A DNA stretch of 64,000 nt from an uncultured Clostridia bacterium (GCA_930990665.1 CAKNQN010000005.1:45858-109857), one strand, 5' to 3'. Positions 25,762 through 34,167 are shown, numbered from the stretch's first letter. Notes: generated by a model not told the origin, from the letters alone. Numbers and translations are program-made.

Positions 25762-26403
25762 TTAAATGATACGCACCGTATCGCCCGTTTTGATCTTGGA
25801 AGCGTTGGCTTCATCGGTATCGATGTGCATTTCCAGCGTGAAGGAATCGTTCACGCGGATGAGCACCTTATCAAATACGGTGGCGCGTTCGTTGTCCGCT
25901 CTGACGGAAACGATGTCTCCGTCCTTGACGCCCGCCGCTTCCGCGTCCTTGGGCGACATATGAATGTGCCGCATGGCGATGATGCACCCCTCGTTGAGGT
26001 ACACGGCACCGCAAGGTCCTACAATGGCGATCGGCGCACTGCCCGCAAGTTTGCCCGATTCGCGGATCGGCGCTTTGACGCCCAGGCGAATGGCATCCGT
26101 CGCGGAGATCTCTACCTGCGACTGTTTGCGGCAGGGTCCGAGCACGCGCACATTTTCAATGGCGCGGAGCTTCAGCCCGACGATGGTGACACATTCTTCC
26201 GCAGCGAACTGCCCGCCCATGAGCATCTTTTTGGGATGCAGCGTGTGCCCGGCGCCGAAGAGCGCCTCGACATGTTCCTGCGTCAGATGGACGTGCCGCG
26301 CAGACACCCCGACCGGGACGAGATAGCCTCGCTTTTCGGACTGTTGCTGCTGCATCGCTTCCAGCGCCAGTTTGGTGATCAATTCAATGGTCTTTTCGTC
26401 CAT
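25762..26403 (-). CDS. pduL: Phosphate propanoyltransferase PduL
   Basis: PduL converts propionyl-CoA and phosphate to propionyl phosphate inside the compartment, regenerating CoA. The 213-residue protein opens with an amphipathic helix (MDEKTIELITKLALEAMQ), which looks like an encapsulation peptide. Two beta-barrel halves follow, with the zinc/active-site stretches VGVSARHVHLTQEHVEALFG and MRHIHMSPKDAEAAGV. It lies 21 nt from pduN. Confidence 0.94.
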   Translation of the reverse strand: MDEKTIELITKLALEAMQQQQSEKRGYLVPVGVSARHVHLTQEHVEALFGAGHTLHPKKMLMGGQFAAEECVTIVGLKLRAIENVRVLGPCRKQSQVEISATDAIRLGVKAPIRESGKLAGSAPIAIVGPCGAVYLNEGCIIAMRHIHMSPKDAEAAGVKDGDIVSVRADNERATVFDKVLIRVNDSFTLEMHIDTDEANASKIKTGDTVRII

Positions 26404-26581
26404 TGCTCCCTTCCTTTCGCACCGCGAGCGCGGCGCTTGCGAATTTTTACTGTCTGTGCAGCCGAAAAAAGGCCGCAGAAAACCTGCCCTGCCTCACGAC
26501 AGGGTTCCTGCCCGGCTCATGTCTTGCAGCGATCCCTTTCTGCCGCGCGCTTTACAGCGCGCGGCAGGGATCCGCCTACAA

Positions 26582-26863
26582 TTACTTCGCAAGGGTGGGA
26601 AGAATTTTCTCGACGTCCGTATGCGGGCGAGGGATCACGTGTTTGGCAACCAGCTCGCCGAGTTTGGACGCATTGTTAGCGCCCGCTTCGACCGCCGCGT
26701 TCACCGCGCCGACGTCGCCGCGCACCATGACGCTCACCAAGCCGCTGCCGATCTTCTCGGTGCCGATGAGGGTAACGTTGGCTGCTTTGAGCATAGCATC
26801 CGCCGCCTCGATCGCTGCGACCAGGCCCCTGGTTTCGATCATTCCCAATGCTTCGAGTGACAT
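26582..26863 (-). CDS. Microcompartment shell hexamer protein (BMC-H, PduA/PduJ-like), copy 1
   Basis: The 93-residue single BMC domain starts [24 protein letters not shown], with [28 protein letters not shown] and the pore-side family stretch. It is almost identical to the protein at 27264-27539, differing mainly at both ends. A purine-rich AAGGAGGAGAAAG site lies before the start. It is probably one of the main facet proteins. Confidence 0.94.
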   Translation of the reverse strand: MSLEALGMIETRGLVAAIEAADAMLKAANVTLIGTEKIGSGLVSVMVRGDVGAVNAAVEAGANNASKLGELVAKHVIPRPHTDVEKILPTLAK

Positions 26864-26933
26864 AGTTCTTTCTCCTCCTTCGAGATTTTACAAATGTTTT
26901 ATTCGGACCGCGCTTTGCGGGATCCTGCAACCT

Positions 26934-27239
26934 TTATTCGATCACCTGCACCCCTTTGGAAAGGCGCGCGGCCGAGATGGCCACCATGCGCTCCGTTTCG
27001 GAATGCGGGTTGGCGATGACCGCTTTGGCGACCGGCTTTTTGATAGCGTGCGCTGCGGCGGCTTCCACCGCTTCGGTCACGGCAGACACGTCACCACGTA
27101 CGATGATGGTGACGAGCCTTCCGCCCATTTTCCTCTCCCATGTGACAAACTCGACATTCGCCGTCTTGCACATGATATCGAGGGCGTCCACTGCAGCCGC
27201 TACGCCGGATATTTCGATGAAGCCCAATGATTTACCCAT
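26934..27239 (-). CDS. Microcompartment shell hexamer protein (BMC-H), divergent type
   Basis: The 101-residue single BMC domain starts MGKSLGFIEISGVAAAVDALDIMCK, with TIIVRGDVSAVTEAVEAAAAHA. It has a longer C-terminal tail (SARLSKGVQVIE). It is clearly different from the two near-identical BMC-H proteins on either side, so it probably gives a different pore. Confidence 0.9.
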   Translation of the reverse strand: MGKSLGFIEISGVAAAVDALDIMCKTANVEFVTWERKMGGRLVTIIVRGDVSAVTEAVEAAAAHAIKKPVAKAVIANPHSETERMVAISAARLSKGVQVIE

Positions 27240-27263
27240 GGTATCCTCCGGCTAGATCGGCTC

Positions 27264-27539
27264 TTACAGATGGGGAAGAATCTTTTCGACGTCTGCATGC
27301 GGGCGGGGAATGACGTGTTTCGCCACCAGTTCGCCCAGACGGGATGCGTTGTTTGCGCCCGCTTCGACCGCCGCGTTCACCGCGCCGACGTCGCCGCGCA
27401 CCATGACGCTCACCAAGCCGCTGCCGATCTTCTCGGTGCCGATGAGGGTCACTTCCGCCGCTTTCACCATGGCATCCGCCGCTTCGATCGCCGCGACGAG
27501 GCCCCTGGTTTCGATCATTCCCAATGCTTCCTTAGCCAT
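27264..27539 (-). CDS. Microcompartment shell hexamer protein (BMC-H, PduA/PduJ-like), copy 2
   Basis: The 91-residue protein starts [26 protein letters not shown]. It is a close paralogue of the 26582-26863 product. The DNA is identical over 95 bp in the middle (27355-27449 against 26679-26773), while the flanks differ at many positions. Confidence 0.94.
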   Translation of the reverse strand: MAKEALGMIETRGLVAAIEAADAMVKAAEVTLIGTEKIGSGLVSVMVRGDVGAVNAAVEAGANNASRLGELVAKHVIPRPHADVEKILPHL

Positions 27540-27629
27540 TTTTCTATCCTCCGAAAATTTATTTCCTTAAATTATTTTTGCCTGCGCTCGCGCGCTCCCG
27601 CAAATTTATTTGCCTGCGCTCGCGCGCTG

Positions 27630-27944
27630 TCAGCTCTTATCCAGACCGCTGAGTTTGAGCATCCCCTCCGTATCCTGTTCGGGATTGGGGATCACAAAAC
27701 GGCTCACGACTCCCGTCATGGCGCGCGCGGCTTCCGATGCCGCATCCATCGCCGCCTCTACGGCCGCGACGTCACCGCGGAACTTGATCGCCACGATGAG
27801 CGGTACGGGAAGTTTATCCGCATTCGCCGGTTTGTTTTTGTCGAACTTTTCGATCGTCACGTCCGCCGCCTTGCAGCCGGCGTCTGCCGCCACAAATGCC
27901 GCCGTGAGTCCGAAAACTTCGAGTATGCCTACCGCCTTTGCCAT
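27630..27944 (-). CDS. Microcompartment shell hexamer protein (BMC-H) with an extended loop
   Basis: The 104-residue BMC domain starts MAKAVGILEVFGLTAAFVAADAGCK. It has an insertion in the first half (EKFDKNKPANADKLPVPLIV) where the other BMC-H proteins have a short turn. Such loops lie near the pore or the concave face, so permeability may differ. It is the first of four BMC-H genes after the Zn-dehydrogenase gene. Confidence 0.9.
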   Translation of the reverse strand: MAKAVGILEVFGLTAAFVAADAGCKAADVTIEKFDKNKPANADKLPVPLIVAIKFRGDVAAVEAAMDAASEAARAMTGVVSRFVIPNPEQDTEGMLKLSGLDKS

Positions 27945-27979
27945 TGTCTGCTCCGTTTATTGTCCGGCAGAAAGCCCGA

Positions 27980-29200
27980 TCACTTGTTGATGATGGCGAT
28001 CTTGAGGCCCTGCATGCTCAGGTTCGTTTTGAGCGCTTCGTTGATCTCTTCGAGCGGGAACCTGTGCGTGATGAGTTCTTTCATCGGAAGACCGATGCCG
28101 TTAGCGCGTTTGAGGAAGTCGAACGTGGTCGCATAGTCGCGCAGCGTGTATACCCAGGATCCGACGATCGTGATCTCTTTCGAGCAGATGTCGAAGTGCG
28201 GGTTGATGGTGGCGTCGCCGCCGTTGATGAAGAAGCCGAGCTCACACAGACCGCCGCCGTTGCGGATGAATTTATAGATGTTCGCATGCGCTACGGGCGA
28301 ACCGGTGCACTGGAATGCGAAATCCGCGGGATGCCCGCCGAAGCTGTCTTCCACCGCCTTGGTCAGGTTTTCGATTCCGTTGTACTGTTTGAAGTTGACC
28401 GTCTTCGAGGCGCCCATCCTCTTCGCAAATTCGAGGCGCTTGTCGTTGCCGTCAAGGGCGGTGATGTTCTCCACGCCCATCGTGCGCAGAACGGCGATGC
28501 AGATCAGGCCGATCGGGCCGCAGCCCTGTACAGCCACGCGGCTGTTGAAACGCAGAATGCCCGTCGTCTTGGCGCGCTCCACCGCATGCACCAGAACGGC
28601 GCAGGGTTCGATCAGAACGCGGGAATCGAGATCGAGATCGGACACGTTGAATACCGTGCTCCCCTTGCGGATGAGCAGGTAATCGGCAAACCAGCCGTTG
28701 AAATGTACGTCGTCGTCCGGAAGGAGACCGTACACGTCCGCGCCGCCCACGTTCTGCTTGTTGAGGTCGAACATGGTGATCTCGGGATTGTCTTTGAAGA
28801 TCATGCAGGTGACGACCTTGTCGCCCAGGTGCAGATCTTTGCCGGCGCTGTCCTTTTTGACGTCTTTGCCCATCTTGACGATCTCGCCCGTGCCTTCATG
28901 GCCGAGAACGACAGGGATGAGGTTGAACGGGTCGTTTTTGAATTCGTGCGCGTCGGTGCCGCATACGCCGCAGCCCTCGACTTTGACGAGGATATCGCCG
29001 TCGCCCACTTCGGGCAGAGGATATTCCTGGATCTCGAAGCGGCCTTTTTCGACCAGTTTGGCCACGCGCGCGGTCTTGGGAATGCTATTGCCGGATGCCG
29101 GAGCGCGGCTGACTGAAGGCGCGGATGCGTTCATCGCTGCGCCGCCCGTCATGCTCTCGAGCACCTTTTTGACGATTTCTTCAATGCTTTTATTTTCCAT
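27980..29200 (-). CDS. Zinc-type medium-chain alcohol dehydrogenase with encapsulation peptide
   Basis: The 406-residue MDR dehydrogenase has an N-terminal amphipathic helix (MENKSIEEIVKKVLESM) and an Ala/Ser/Pro linker before the catalytic domain, the usual layout of BMC cargo. The catalytic zinc region is CGVCGTDAHEF and LGHEGTG, and the NAD fold has GCGPIGLICIAV. The four-cysteine structural zinc lobe is not seen. It probably reduces propionaldehyde to propanol to regenerate NAD inside the shell, as proposed for fucose/rhamnose compartments of clostridia. It lies between the BMC-H cluster and pduP. Confidence 0.9.
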   Translation of the reverse strand: MENKSIEEIVKKVLESMTGGAAMNASAPSVSRAPASGNSIPKTARVAKLVEKGRFEIQEYPLPEVGDGDILVKVEGCGVCGTDAHEFKNDPFNLIPVVLGHEGTGEIVKMGKDVKKDSAGKDLHLGDKVVTCMIFKDNPEITMFDLNKQNVGGADVYGLLPDDDVHFNGWFADYLLIRKGSTVFNVSDLDLDSRVLIEPCAVLVHAVERAKTTGILRFNSRVAVQGCGPIGLICIAVLRTMGVENITALDGNDKRLEFAKRMGASKTVNFKQYNGIENLTKAVEDSFGGHPADFAFQCTGSPVAHANIYKFIRNGGGLCELGFFINGGDATINPHFDICSKEITIVGSWVYTLRDYATTFDFLKRANGIGLPMKELITHRFPLEEINEALKTNLSMQGLKIAIINK

Positions 29201-29266
29201 GATAACTCCTTCGCGAAATAGCTTTCTGAGAGGGTAAGATCTTTCCGGAAAAAGCCCGCCCCGTCC

Positions 29267-30652
29267 TCAGCGGATGCAGAGGCTGTCGCACATCACGCAG
29301 CGGCGCCGCTTTGTGAACGTGGAAGCGCTGGTGAGCCCTTCGCCCGTGCGGCTCGCGATCGTAAATGTGCAGAAGCCCTCGCCGCCGAATCCGATCGCCG
29401 AATACGAGGGGCCGTTCTTGACGAGAATGGCCGTATCGATCGCCTTCGCATATTTGGTGATATTGTCTACGTTTTTGGAATGGATGTGCGCCGAATGGCG
29501 GTTGCCGTGTTCCAGCCACACCGCTTTTTCCACGGCGTCGTCGAAATCTTTGGCACGGACCATACCGAGAATGGGCATCATCAGCTCTTCGCGGATGAGC
29601 GGATTCTCCTTCTCCCCTTCGAACACGATGCAGCGGATGTCGTCGGAGACTTCCACGCCGACCATCGAAAGGAGAACTTTGGCGCTGCGGCCCACGCACT
29701 TGCGGTTGAGCCCCTTCGGGGTGAGCACGGTCGCGATGAGTTTGTCCTGCACTTCCTTGCTGGCAAGGTAGCAGCCCTGTTCGGTGATCATGTAGTTCAT
29801 GAGCTCGTCTGCGATCGAATCGACGGCGACGATCTCTTTCTCCGCAATGCAGGGAAGGTTGTTGTCGAAGGTGCAGCCGTTGACGATGTCGGCCGCGGCC
29901 TTGCGGATGTCCGCCGTCTCGTCCACCAGTGCGGGAGGATTGCCCGCGCCCGCGCCGATGCCGCGTTTGCCCGAAGAGAGCACCGCCGTCACGACGCCCG
30001 GGCCGCCCGTCGCCACGATGAGCGGGATGTCTTTATGCGACATCATGATCTTGCTGCTGTCCAGCGTGGGTTTTACGAGGGAGCAGGCCACGTTTTCCGG
30101 GCCGCCCGCTTCCACGCAGGCCTCGTTGACGAGGCGCACGGCAAAATTCGATGTCTTGATGGCGGCGGGATGCGCGTTGAACACGACCGTGTTGCCGCCT
30201 GCGATCATTCCGATGCTGTTGCAGAGGATGGTCTCGCTGGGGTTTGTGCAGGGCGTGATGGCGCCGATGACGCCGAAAGGCCCCATTTCGATGAGAGTCA
30301 GCCCCCTGTCGCCCGACCAGGCGACGGTGGTGATGTCCTCGGTGCCGGGCGTCTTTTCGGCGACCAGCTTGTTTTTCAGGATCTTATGACCGACATTGCC
30401 CATGCCCGTCTCATCCACGGCCATGCGCGCCAGCGTCTCGGCGTTCTCGACGATCTTTTCACGGATGCGGGTGATGATCTTCTCACGCTGATCCATCGTC
30501 ATCGTCCGCAGGACCGCCTGCGCCTTTTTCGCCGCGGCGATCGCGTCATTCATGTCTTCGAAGATGCCCATGCCGGGACCGACGCCCTCTTTGATGTGCA
30601 GCTTCGCAACGACTTCCTTGACGATCGCGCCGATGTCATTTTCATTCAGCAT
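29267..30652 (-). CDS. pduP: CoA-acylating propionaldehyde dehydrogenase PduP
   Basis: PduP oxidises propionaldehyde to propionyl-CoA with NAD. The start chosen is ATG 30652 (MLNENDIGAIVKEVVAKL, 461 residues), because that helix is a typical encapsulation peptide and GGAGAT lies before it; an upstream frame extension has no support. Family signatures include PFGVIGAITPCTNPSET, GGPGVVTAVLSSGK and the active cysteine in NNLPCIAEKE. The C-terminus TFTKRRRCVMCDSLCIR is typical. The start overlaps the end of the DUF336 gene by 11 bp. Confidence 0.93.
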   Translation of the reverse strand: MLNENDIGAIVKEVVAKLHIKEGVGPGMGIFEDMNDAIAAAKKAQAVLRTMTMDQREKIITRIREKIVENAETLARMAVDETGMGNVGHKILKNKLVAEKTPGTEDITTVAWSGDRGLTLIEMGPFGVIGAITPCTNPSETILCNSIGMIAGGNTVVFNAHPAAIKTSNFAVRLVNEACVEAGGPENVACSLVKPTLDSSKIMMSHKDIPLIVATGGPGVVTAVLSSGKRGIGAGAGNPPALVDETADIRKAAADIVNGCTFDNNLPCIAEKEIVAVDSIADELMNYMITEQGCYLASKEVQDKLIATVLTPKGLNRKCVGRSAKVLLSMVGVEVSDDIRCIVFEGEKENPLIREELMMPILGMVRAKDFDDAVEKAVWLEHGNRHSAHIHSKNVDNITKYAKAIDTAILVKNGPSYSAIGFGGEGFCTFTIASRTGEGLTSASTFTKRRRCVMCDSLCIR

Positions 30653-31118
30653 TGCATATCTCCTTAAATATCTGCCTGCCGTATGCCGCAAGGGCGGTAT
30701 CCTGCTCGGCGCTCCCGCCGCTCACGCCCAGTCCGCCGACGATCTTTCCGTCCGATTCCAGAGGCTCCCCGCCCCCGAATACGACGATCTTTCCGCCGTT
30801 GGTGAACTGAATGCCGTACAGTTCCGCGCCCGGAGCCGCAAGTTTGGCAAGCTCCGCCGTGGACATTTTCAGTGCGACGACCGTGTACGACTTGTTCAGC
30901 GCGATATCCCACGAGGCGATGAACGCCCCCTGCTCCGCTTCGCAGAGCACGGGATTGGCATGCGCGTCGGACACGGCGACGACCGCCTTCACGCCCATCT
31001 CGCGGGCGCGCCGGCGCACGGCATCGGCAAGTTTGTGCGCCAGGCGGGGCGTGACGCCGGACGGGAGTGCCTCCCGCACCGCTTTCGCCACCGCCTCGGC
31101 GACCATCTTTTCGTCCAT
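30642..31118 (-). CDS. DUF336/GlcG-HbpS family protein (PduO C-terminal domain-like), probable BMC cargo
   Basis: The protein has 158 residues from ATG 31118; a TTG 12 nt upstream is an alternative. The N-terminal MDEKMVAEAVAKAVREAL is amphipathic, like the encapsulation peptides of pduL and pduP. The domain has VVAVSDAHANPVL, WDIALNKSYTVVALKMSTAEL and GGGEPLESDGKIVGGLGVSGGSAEQD, typical of the heme-binding or cofactor-protecting GlcG/HbpS fold. Its exact role in BMCs is unknown. It sits directly between aldolase and pduP. Confidence 0.85.
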   Translation of the reverse strand: MDEKMVAEAVAKAVREALPSGVTPRLAHKLADAVRRRAREMGVKAVVAVSDAHANPVLCEAEQGAFIASWDIALNKSYTVVALKMSTAELAKLAAPGAELYGIQFTNGGKIVVFGGGEPLESDGKIVGGLGVSGGSAEQDTALAAYGRQIFKEICNAE

Positions 31119-31119
31119 G

Positions 31120-31935
31120 TTACAGGCCAAGTTCCTTCATGACCTTCTTGGTGATCTCGGCCACGAGGTCGGCATCGTTCGCCGCGGAAGCCGAAGAAGA
31201 GCAGCTGCTGCCGCAATTACCGCCGCAGGAATGGCAGCTGGGCAGGCCGGCTTTGGCGTTCGGGCAAAGATCTGCGGGATGTTTGCCCTTCATTCCGAAT
31301 TTGCGGCGGATCTCATACAGCCTCTCGACCTGCGCCTTGGAAAGTTCCTTCGGCCCGCCGAGGTGCTTGGAAAGATACAGGAGCTGTGCATAAAATTCGA
31401 CAGACTCCATCTTGTGGTACGCCGAAAGGAGCGAATCGGAGAAAGTCAGCGCGCCGTGGTTCTCCAACAGCACCGCATCAAAATGCTGCAGATACTTGGA
31501 AACCGCGTCGGGGATCTCTTCGGTGGAAGGGGTGCCGTATTCCGCAATGGGAACGCATCCGAGCGCGATGACCGCTTCCGGCATGATCGGCTGCGTCAGC
31601 GGGATGCCCGCGATCGCAAACGCCGTAGCATACATCGGGTGCGCGTGCACGACCGAGTTCACGTCCGGGCGCTCTTTGTAGACGCGCATGTGCATTTTGA
31701 TCTCCGAAGAGGGCTTGAATCCCTTGTTCGCCTGCAAAACGTTGCCGTTCTCATCCACTTTGCAGATGAATTCCGGCGTCATGAAGCCCTTGCTCACACC
31801 CGTAGGCGTGCAGAGGAATTCATGATCGTTGAGCTTGACAGAGATGTTGCCGTCGTTGGAAGCGACCATGCCACGATTGTAGATGCGCTTGCCGATGTCG
31901 CAGATCTCTTTCTTGATTTCGTATTCGTTTACCAT
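31120..31935 (-). CDS. fucA: Class II aldolase (L-fuculose/rhamnulose-1-phosphate type) with C-terminal encapsulation peptide
   Basis: This enzyme splits the phosphorylated deoxyketose into DHAP and lactaldehyde. The class II metal ligands are His97 and His99 (VVHAHPMYATAF) and His160 (LLENHGAL), with Glu78 near the substrate. The core ends near residue 215. A Cys/Ser/Gly-rich linker (SCHSCGGNCGSSCSSS) leads to a terminal amphipathic helix (DADLVAEITKKVMKELGL), an encapsulation peptide at the C-terminus. GGAGAGG precedes the start. It is the first gene after the second BMC promoter, as in other aldolase-containing glycyl-radical compartments. Fuculose and rhamnulose phosphate cannot be told apart from the sequence. 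Confidence 0.9.
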   Translation of the reverse strand: MVNEYEIKKEICDIGKRIYNRGMVASNDGNISVKLNDHEFLCTPTGVSKGFMTPEFICKVDENGNVLQANKGFKPSSEIKMHMRVYKERPDVNSVVHAHPMYATAFAIAGIPLTQPIMPEAVIALGCVPIAEYGTPSTEEIPDAVSKYLQHFDAVLLENHGALTFSDSLLSAYHKMESVEFYAQLLYLSKHLGGPKELSKAQVERLYEIRRKFGMKGKHPADLCPNAKAGLPSCHSCGGNCGSSCSSSASAANDADLVAEITKKVMKELGL

Positions 31936-31976
31936 TTTTTAACCTCTCCTACCTTTCGGTTTTTGATTTCATATTC

Positions 31977-32005
31977 ATTATACAACACAATGCCACAAAA
32001 GTCAA
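31977..32005 (-). promoter_or_regulatory. Promoter of the aldolase-pduT operon
   Basis: On the minus strand TTGACT (32005-32000), a 17-bp spacer and TATAAT (31982-31977) form a near-consensus promoter. The spacer carries TTGTGTTGT (plus-strand ACAACACAA at 31982-31990), which is also present in the promoter at 36714-36742. An AACCACAAAA-type element lies just upstream in both. Confidence 0.85.
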
Positions 32006-32019
32006 CATTTATTTTATAA

Positions 32020-32508
32020 TTAATTTGATTTTTTTGTGGTTTTGAGTTGTTTTTTTTGTTTTTCCCAAGGAAGGACATCTCCATCCTCTTTGAGATAGTC
32101 GAAGATCTCCGGGATGCCCTCCCCCGTATAGGAAGAGACGAAGAAGATCTTCTTGCAGCCGGCGAGCCGAAGCCATTCGGCGGCGAGCTGCGGGCGGCTG
32201 TCCGGCTCGTCGATCTTGGTGACGATGCCGATGACCTCGCGGTTGACCATGCAGGTACAGCAGGGCGGATAGAGCGAAAATGGCTCGGTGGCGGAAAGCA
32301 GGAGTCCCACCACGTCCGCCTCGTACGAGTAGAGGGCGAGCGCATAGCCCAGGCGCTTGGTTTCGACGTATTCGCCCGGCGTATCGATGAGCGCGCCGGT
32401 GAAGTCGACGTACTGTGTTTTATGATAGGTGAGCCTCTCCCCTCGCAGCGCCTGCGTGAGGGTGGTTTTGCCCGCGCCCGAGCGGCCCGCCAGCATGATC
32501 TTGCGCAT
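32020..32508 (-). CDS. eutP: PduV/EutP-like small GTPase-type P-loop protein
   Basis: The protein has 162 residues from ATG 32508 (MRKIMLAGRSGAGKTTLTQALRG). Walker A is GRSGAGKTT; DTPGE gives the G3-like motif and TKID the G4 motif. The C-terminus is lysine-rich (PWEKQKKQLKTTKKSN). EutP/PduV proteins are found in many BMC loci; a link to compartment movement or acetate kinase activity has been suggested, and the role here is open. It starts 1 nt after the pduU stop. The open frame extends further upstream but shows no similarity. Confidence 0.9.
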   Translation of the reverse strand: MRKIMLAGRSGAGKTTLTQALRGERLTYHKTQYVDFTGALIDTPGEYVETKRLGYALALYSYEADVVGLLLSATEPFSLYPPCCTCMVNREVIGIVTKIDEPDSRPQLAAEWLRLAGCKKIFFVSSYTGEGIPEIFDYLKEDGDVLPWEKQKKQLKTTKKSN

Positions 32509-32509
32509 A

Positions 32510-32878
32510 TCAGGTCTTGGTGATGGGGCAGCAGACGAAGCCGAGGGTGTCGCGCGCGTAGGAGACGAGCGCATCGAGCGCGGCCTCCACCTGCGAGACG
32601 GTGCCCGTGACGATGAGGGTGCCGCTGAACCTGTCCACAAAGCCGAGTTCGACGCCCGAAGCCTTGACGGACACGTCGCCGAGGATGATCGCCGTTTCGG
32701 CGGGGCTGACGGTGACGATGCCGATCGCCGCACTGCTGTAATCGACGGCGGGGTCAAGGCCGAGCTTTTTATAAAGAATTTTGTCGGGATTGGCGATGAC
32801 GTGCGCGATGGTGATCTGTTTGCCGGGAACGAGTTCCTGGATGATGCGCATTTTGTCGCCGCTTTGGGTTAGATCCAT
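32510..32878 (-). CDS. pduU: Microcompartment shell protein, circularly permuted BMC-H (PduU/EutS-like)
   Basis: The protein has 122 residues from ATG 32878 (MDLTQSGDKMRIIQELVPGKQITIAHVIANPDKILYKKLG), with AGAGG upstream. The order of elements and the segments ELVPGKQITIAHVIANP and VELGFVDRFSGTLIVTG match PduU closely, including the N-terminal strand that forms a small barrel over the pore. The frame extends upstream to 32908, but no ribosome site supports that start. Confidence 0.92.
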   Translation of the reverse strand: MDLTQSGDKMRIIQELVPGKQITIAHVIANPDKILYKKLGLDPAVDYSSAAIGIVTVSPAETAIILGDVSVKASGVELGFVDRFSGTLIVTGTVSQVEAALDALVSYARDTLGFVCCPITKT

Positions 32879-33366
32879 GGTATTACCTCTTCGCGCAAAT
32901 CTCCGCAAAAGAGATGCGGATATTTGCTTGATATTCAGAGAAAACCCGCGGGCGCGCCCGCTCTGCGGGCTGGCCGCCTGTTTTCTCTCTGCGCGCGATA
33001 CTTTATTTCGCTCTCAAAATTATAATCGCGCGCATTCACTCTTTCCGCATAAGCCGTAAGAATGCGGCAAATCGGGGGCTTGTTCCGCAAAGCGTGGTTT
33101 GCGGAAACGCAAGTAATTATTTCAAAAATAATCTACTCGCGCAAGGGAAATCACACTTTTCCGCAGCGCACCCCTGTTTGCCAACGCTTTGGCTCATGGG
33201 AAGAGGGTGAATTTGCGGCTTTATACAATAGTTTGGAGCCCTTATAATAAGCCGCAAAGAGGGAGAAAACGCCGCACAGCCGCTTTTTAAGCGGCGCTCG
33301 ACGGTGTCGCCCTCAATATCTCGACTTTTTGTTTCGACAGCTCGAAACAAAAAGTGAGAACTGCTT
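32879..33366. other. Intergenic region between the activase and pduU
   Basis: This 488-bp stretch has no credible gene. It contains several hairpins: TTCCGCAAA/TTTGCGGAA near 33083-33105, GCCGC/GCGGC near 33280, and a perfect 14-bp stem at 33323-33354 (ACTTTTTGTTTCGA with its complement). None has a clear T tail towards the activase operon. It may hold a processing site or a further promoter for pduU; no clear -35/-10 was found on the minus strand. Confidence 0.5.
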
Positions 33367-34164
33367 TTACCCGCCGATCTGCACGTCCAGCCCCGATACG
33401 CGGCGGGCCGCCTCGGCGAGTTGCTGCATGGTGGCGTTGTCCGGCGGAACGAGATCTTTCAGTTCATAGTCTCTGCCGAGGCCGGTATATTTATCCTGTC
33501 CCAGGCGGTGATAGGGCAAAAGGTGCATCTTTTTGACGCCGGGAAGGGAGGCCGCAAAGCGCGCGATGCCCTCGATTTCGGGTACCGTACAATTAAAAGT
33601 AGGGACGACCGGCACGCGGATGACGAGTTCCGTCATGCCGCTCTCCGCCACTTTGCGGGCATTTTCCATCATCAGCTCGTTGCGCCTGCCCGTAAACTTT
33701 TCATGCTTGGCGGGATCGGTGTGCTTGATGTCCATGAGGTAAGTGTCCAGATAGGGAAGCATGCGCTCGATGACCGGCCATTCGGCACAGGCCATGCTCT
33801 CCATGGCAGTCGTGAGGCCCTGCTCCTTTGCGCCGCGCAGGAGCGCTTCGCAAAAATCCGGCTGGCACAGGCTCTCGCCGCCCGAAAGGGTCATCCCCCC
33901 ACGGCTGCGGCGGTAATAGGTGCGGTCGCGCACCACCGTTTCCAGCACTTCCCGCACGGTGATATCCTGGCCGATGATCTTGGGCTTGCCCTGCACCATC
34001 ATCGTCTGGATCTTGTACTCCTGCGATTCGGGATTGCAGCACCACTTGCAGCGCAGGACACATCCTTTCAGAAAGACGATGGTGCGGATCCCCGAACCGT
34101 CGTGAATGGAATAGCGCTGGATATCGAAGATCCTGCCGCGCGTATCCAGGTAATTTTCAGCCAT
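33367..34164 (-). CDS. Glycyl radical enzyme activating enzyme (radical SAM)
   Basis: This enzyme uses S-adenosylmethionine to place the glycyl radical on the dehydratase next to it, with 3 nt between the genes. It has 265 residues. The radical SAM motif is C35-x3-C39-x2-C42 (GCVLRCKWCCNP), followed by GGMTLSGGESLCQPDF and DIKHTD. Many activases of diol dehydratases carry an extra ferredoxin-like insert with two more clusters directly after this motif. Here only about 25 residues without cysteines are found at that place, as in the short pyruvate formate-lyase activase type. Confidence 0.93.
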   Translation of the reverse strand: MAENYLDTRGRIFDIQRYSIHDGSGIRTIVFLKGCVLRCKWCCNPESQEYKIQTMMVQGKPKIIGQDITVREVLETVVRDRTYYRRSRGGMTLSGGESLCQPDFCEALLRGAKEQGLTTAMESMACAEWPVIERMLPYLDTYLMDIKHTDPAKHEKFTGRRNELMMENARKVAESGMTELVIRVPVVPTFNCTVPEIEGIARFAASLPGVKKMHLLPYHRLGQDKYTGLGRDYELKDLVPPDNATMQQLAEAARRVSGLDVQIGG

Positions 34165-34167
34165 AGA

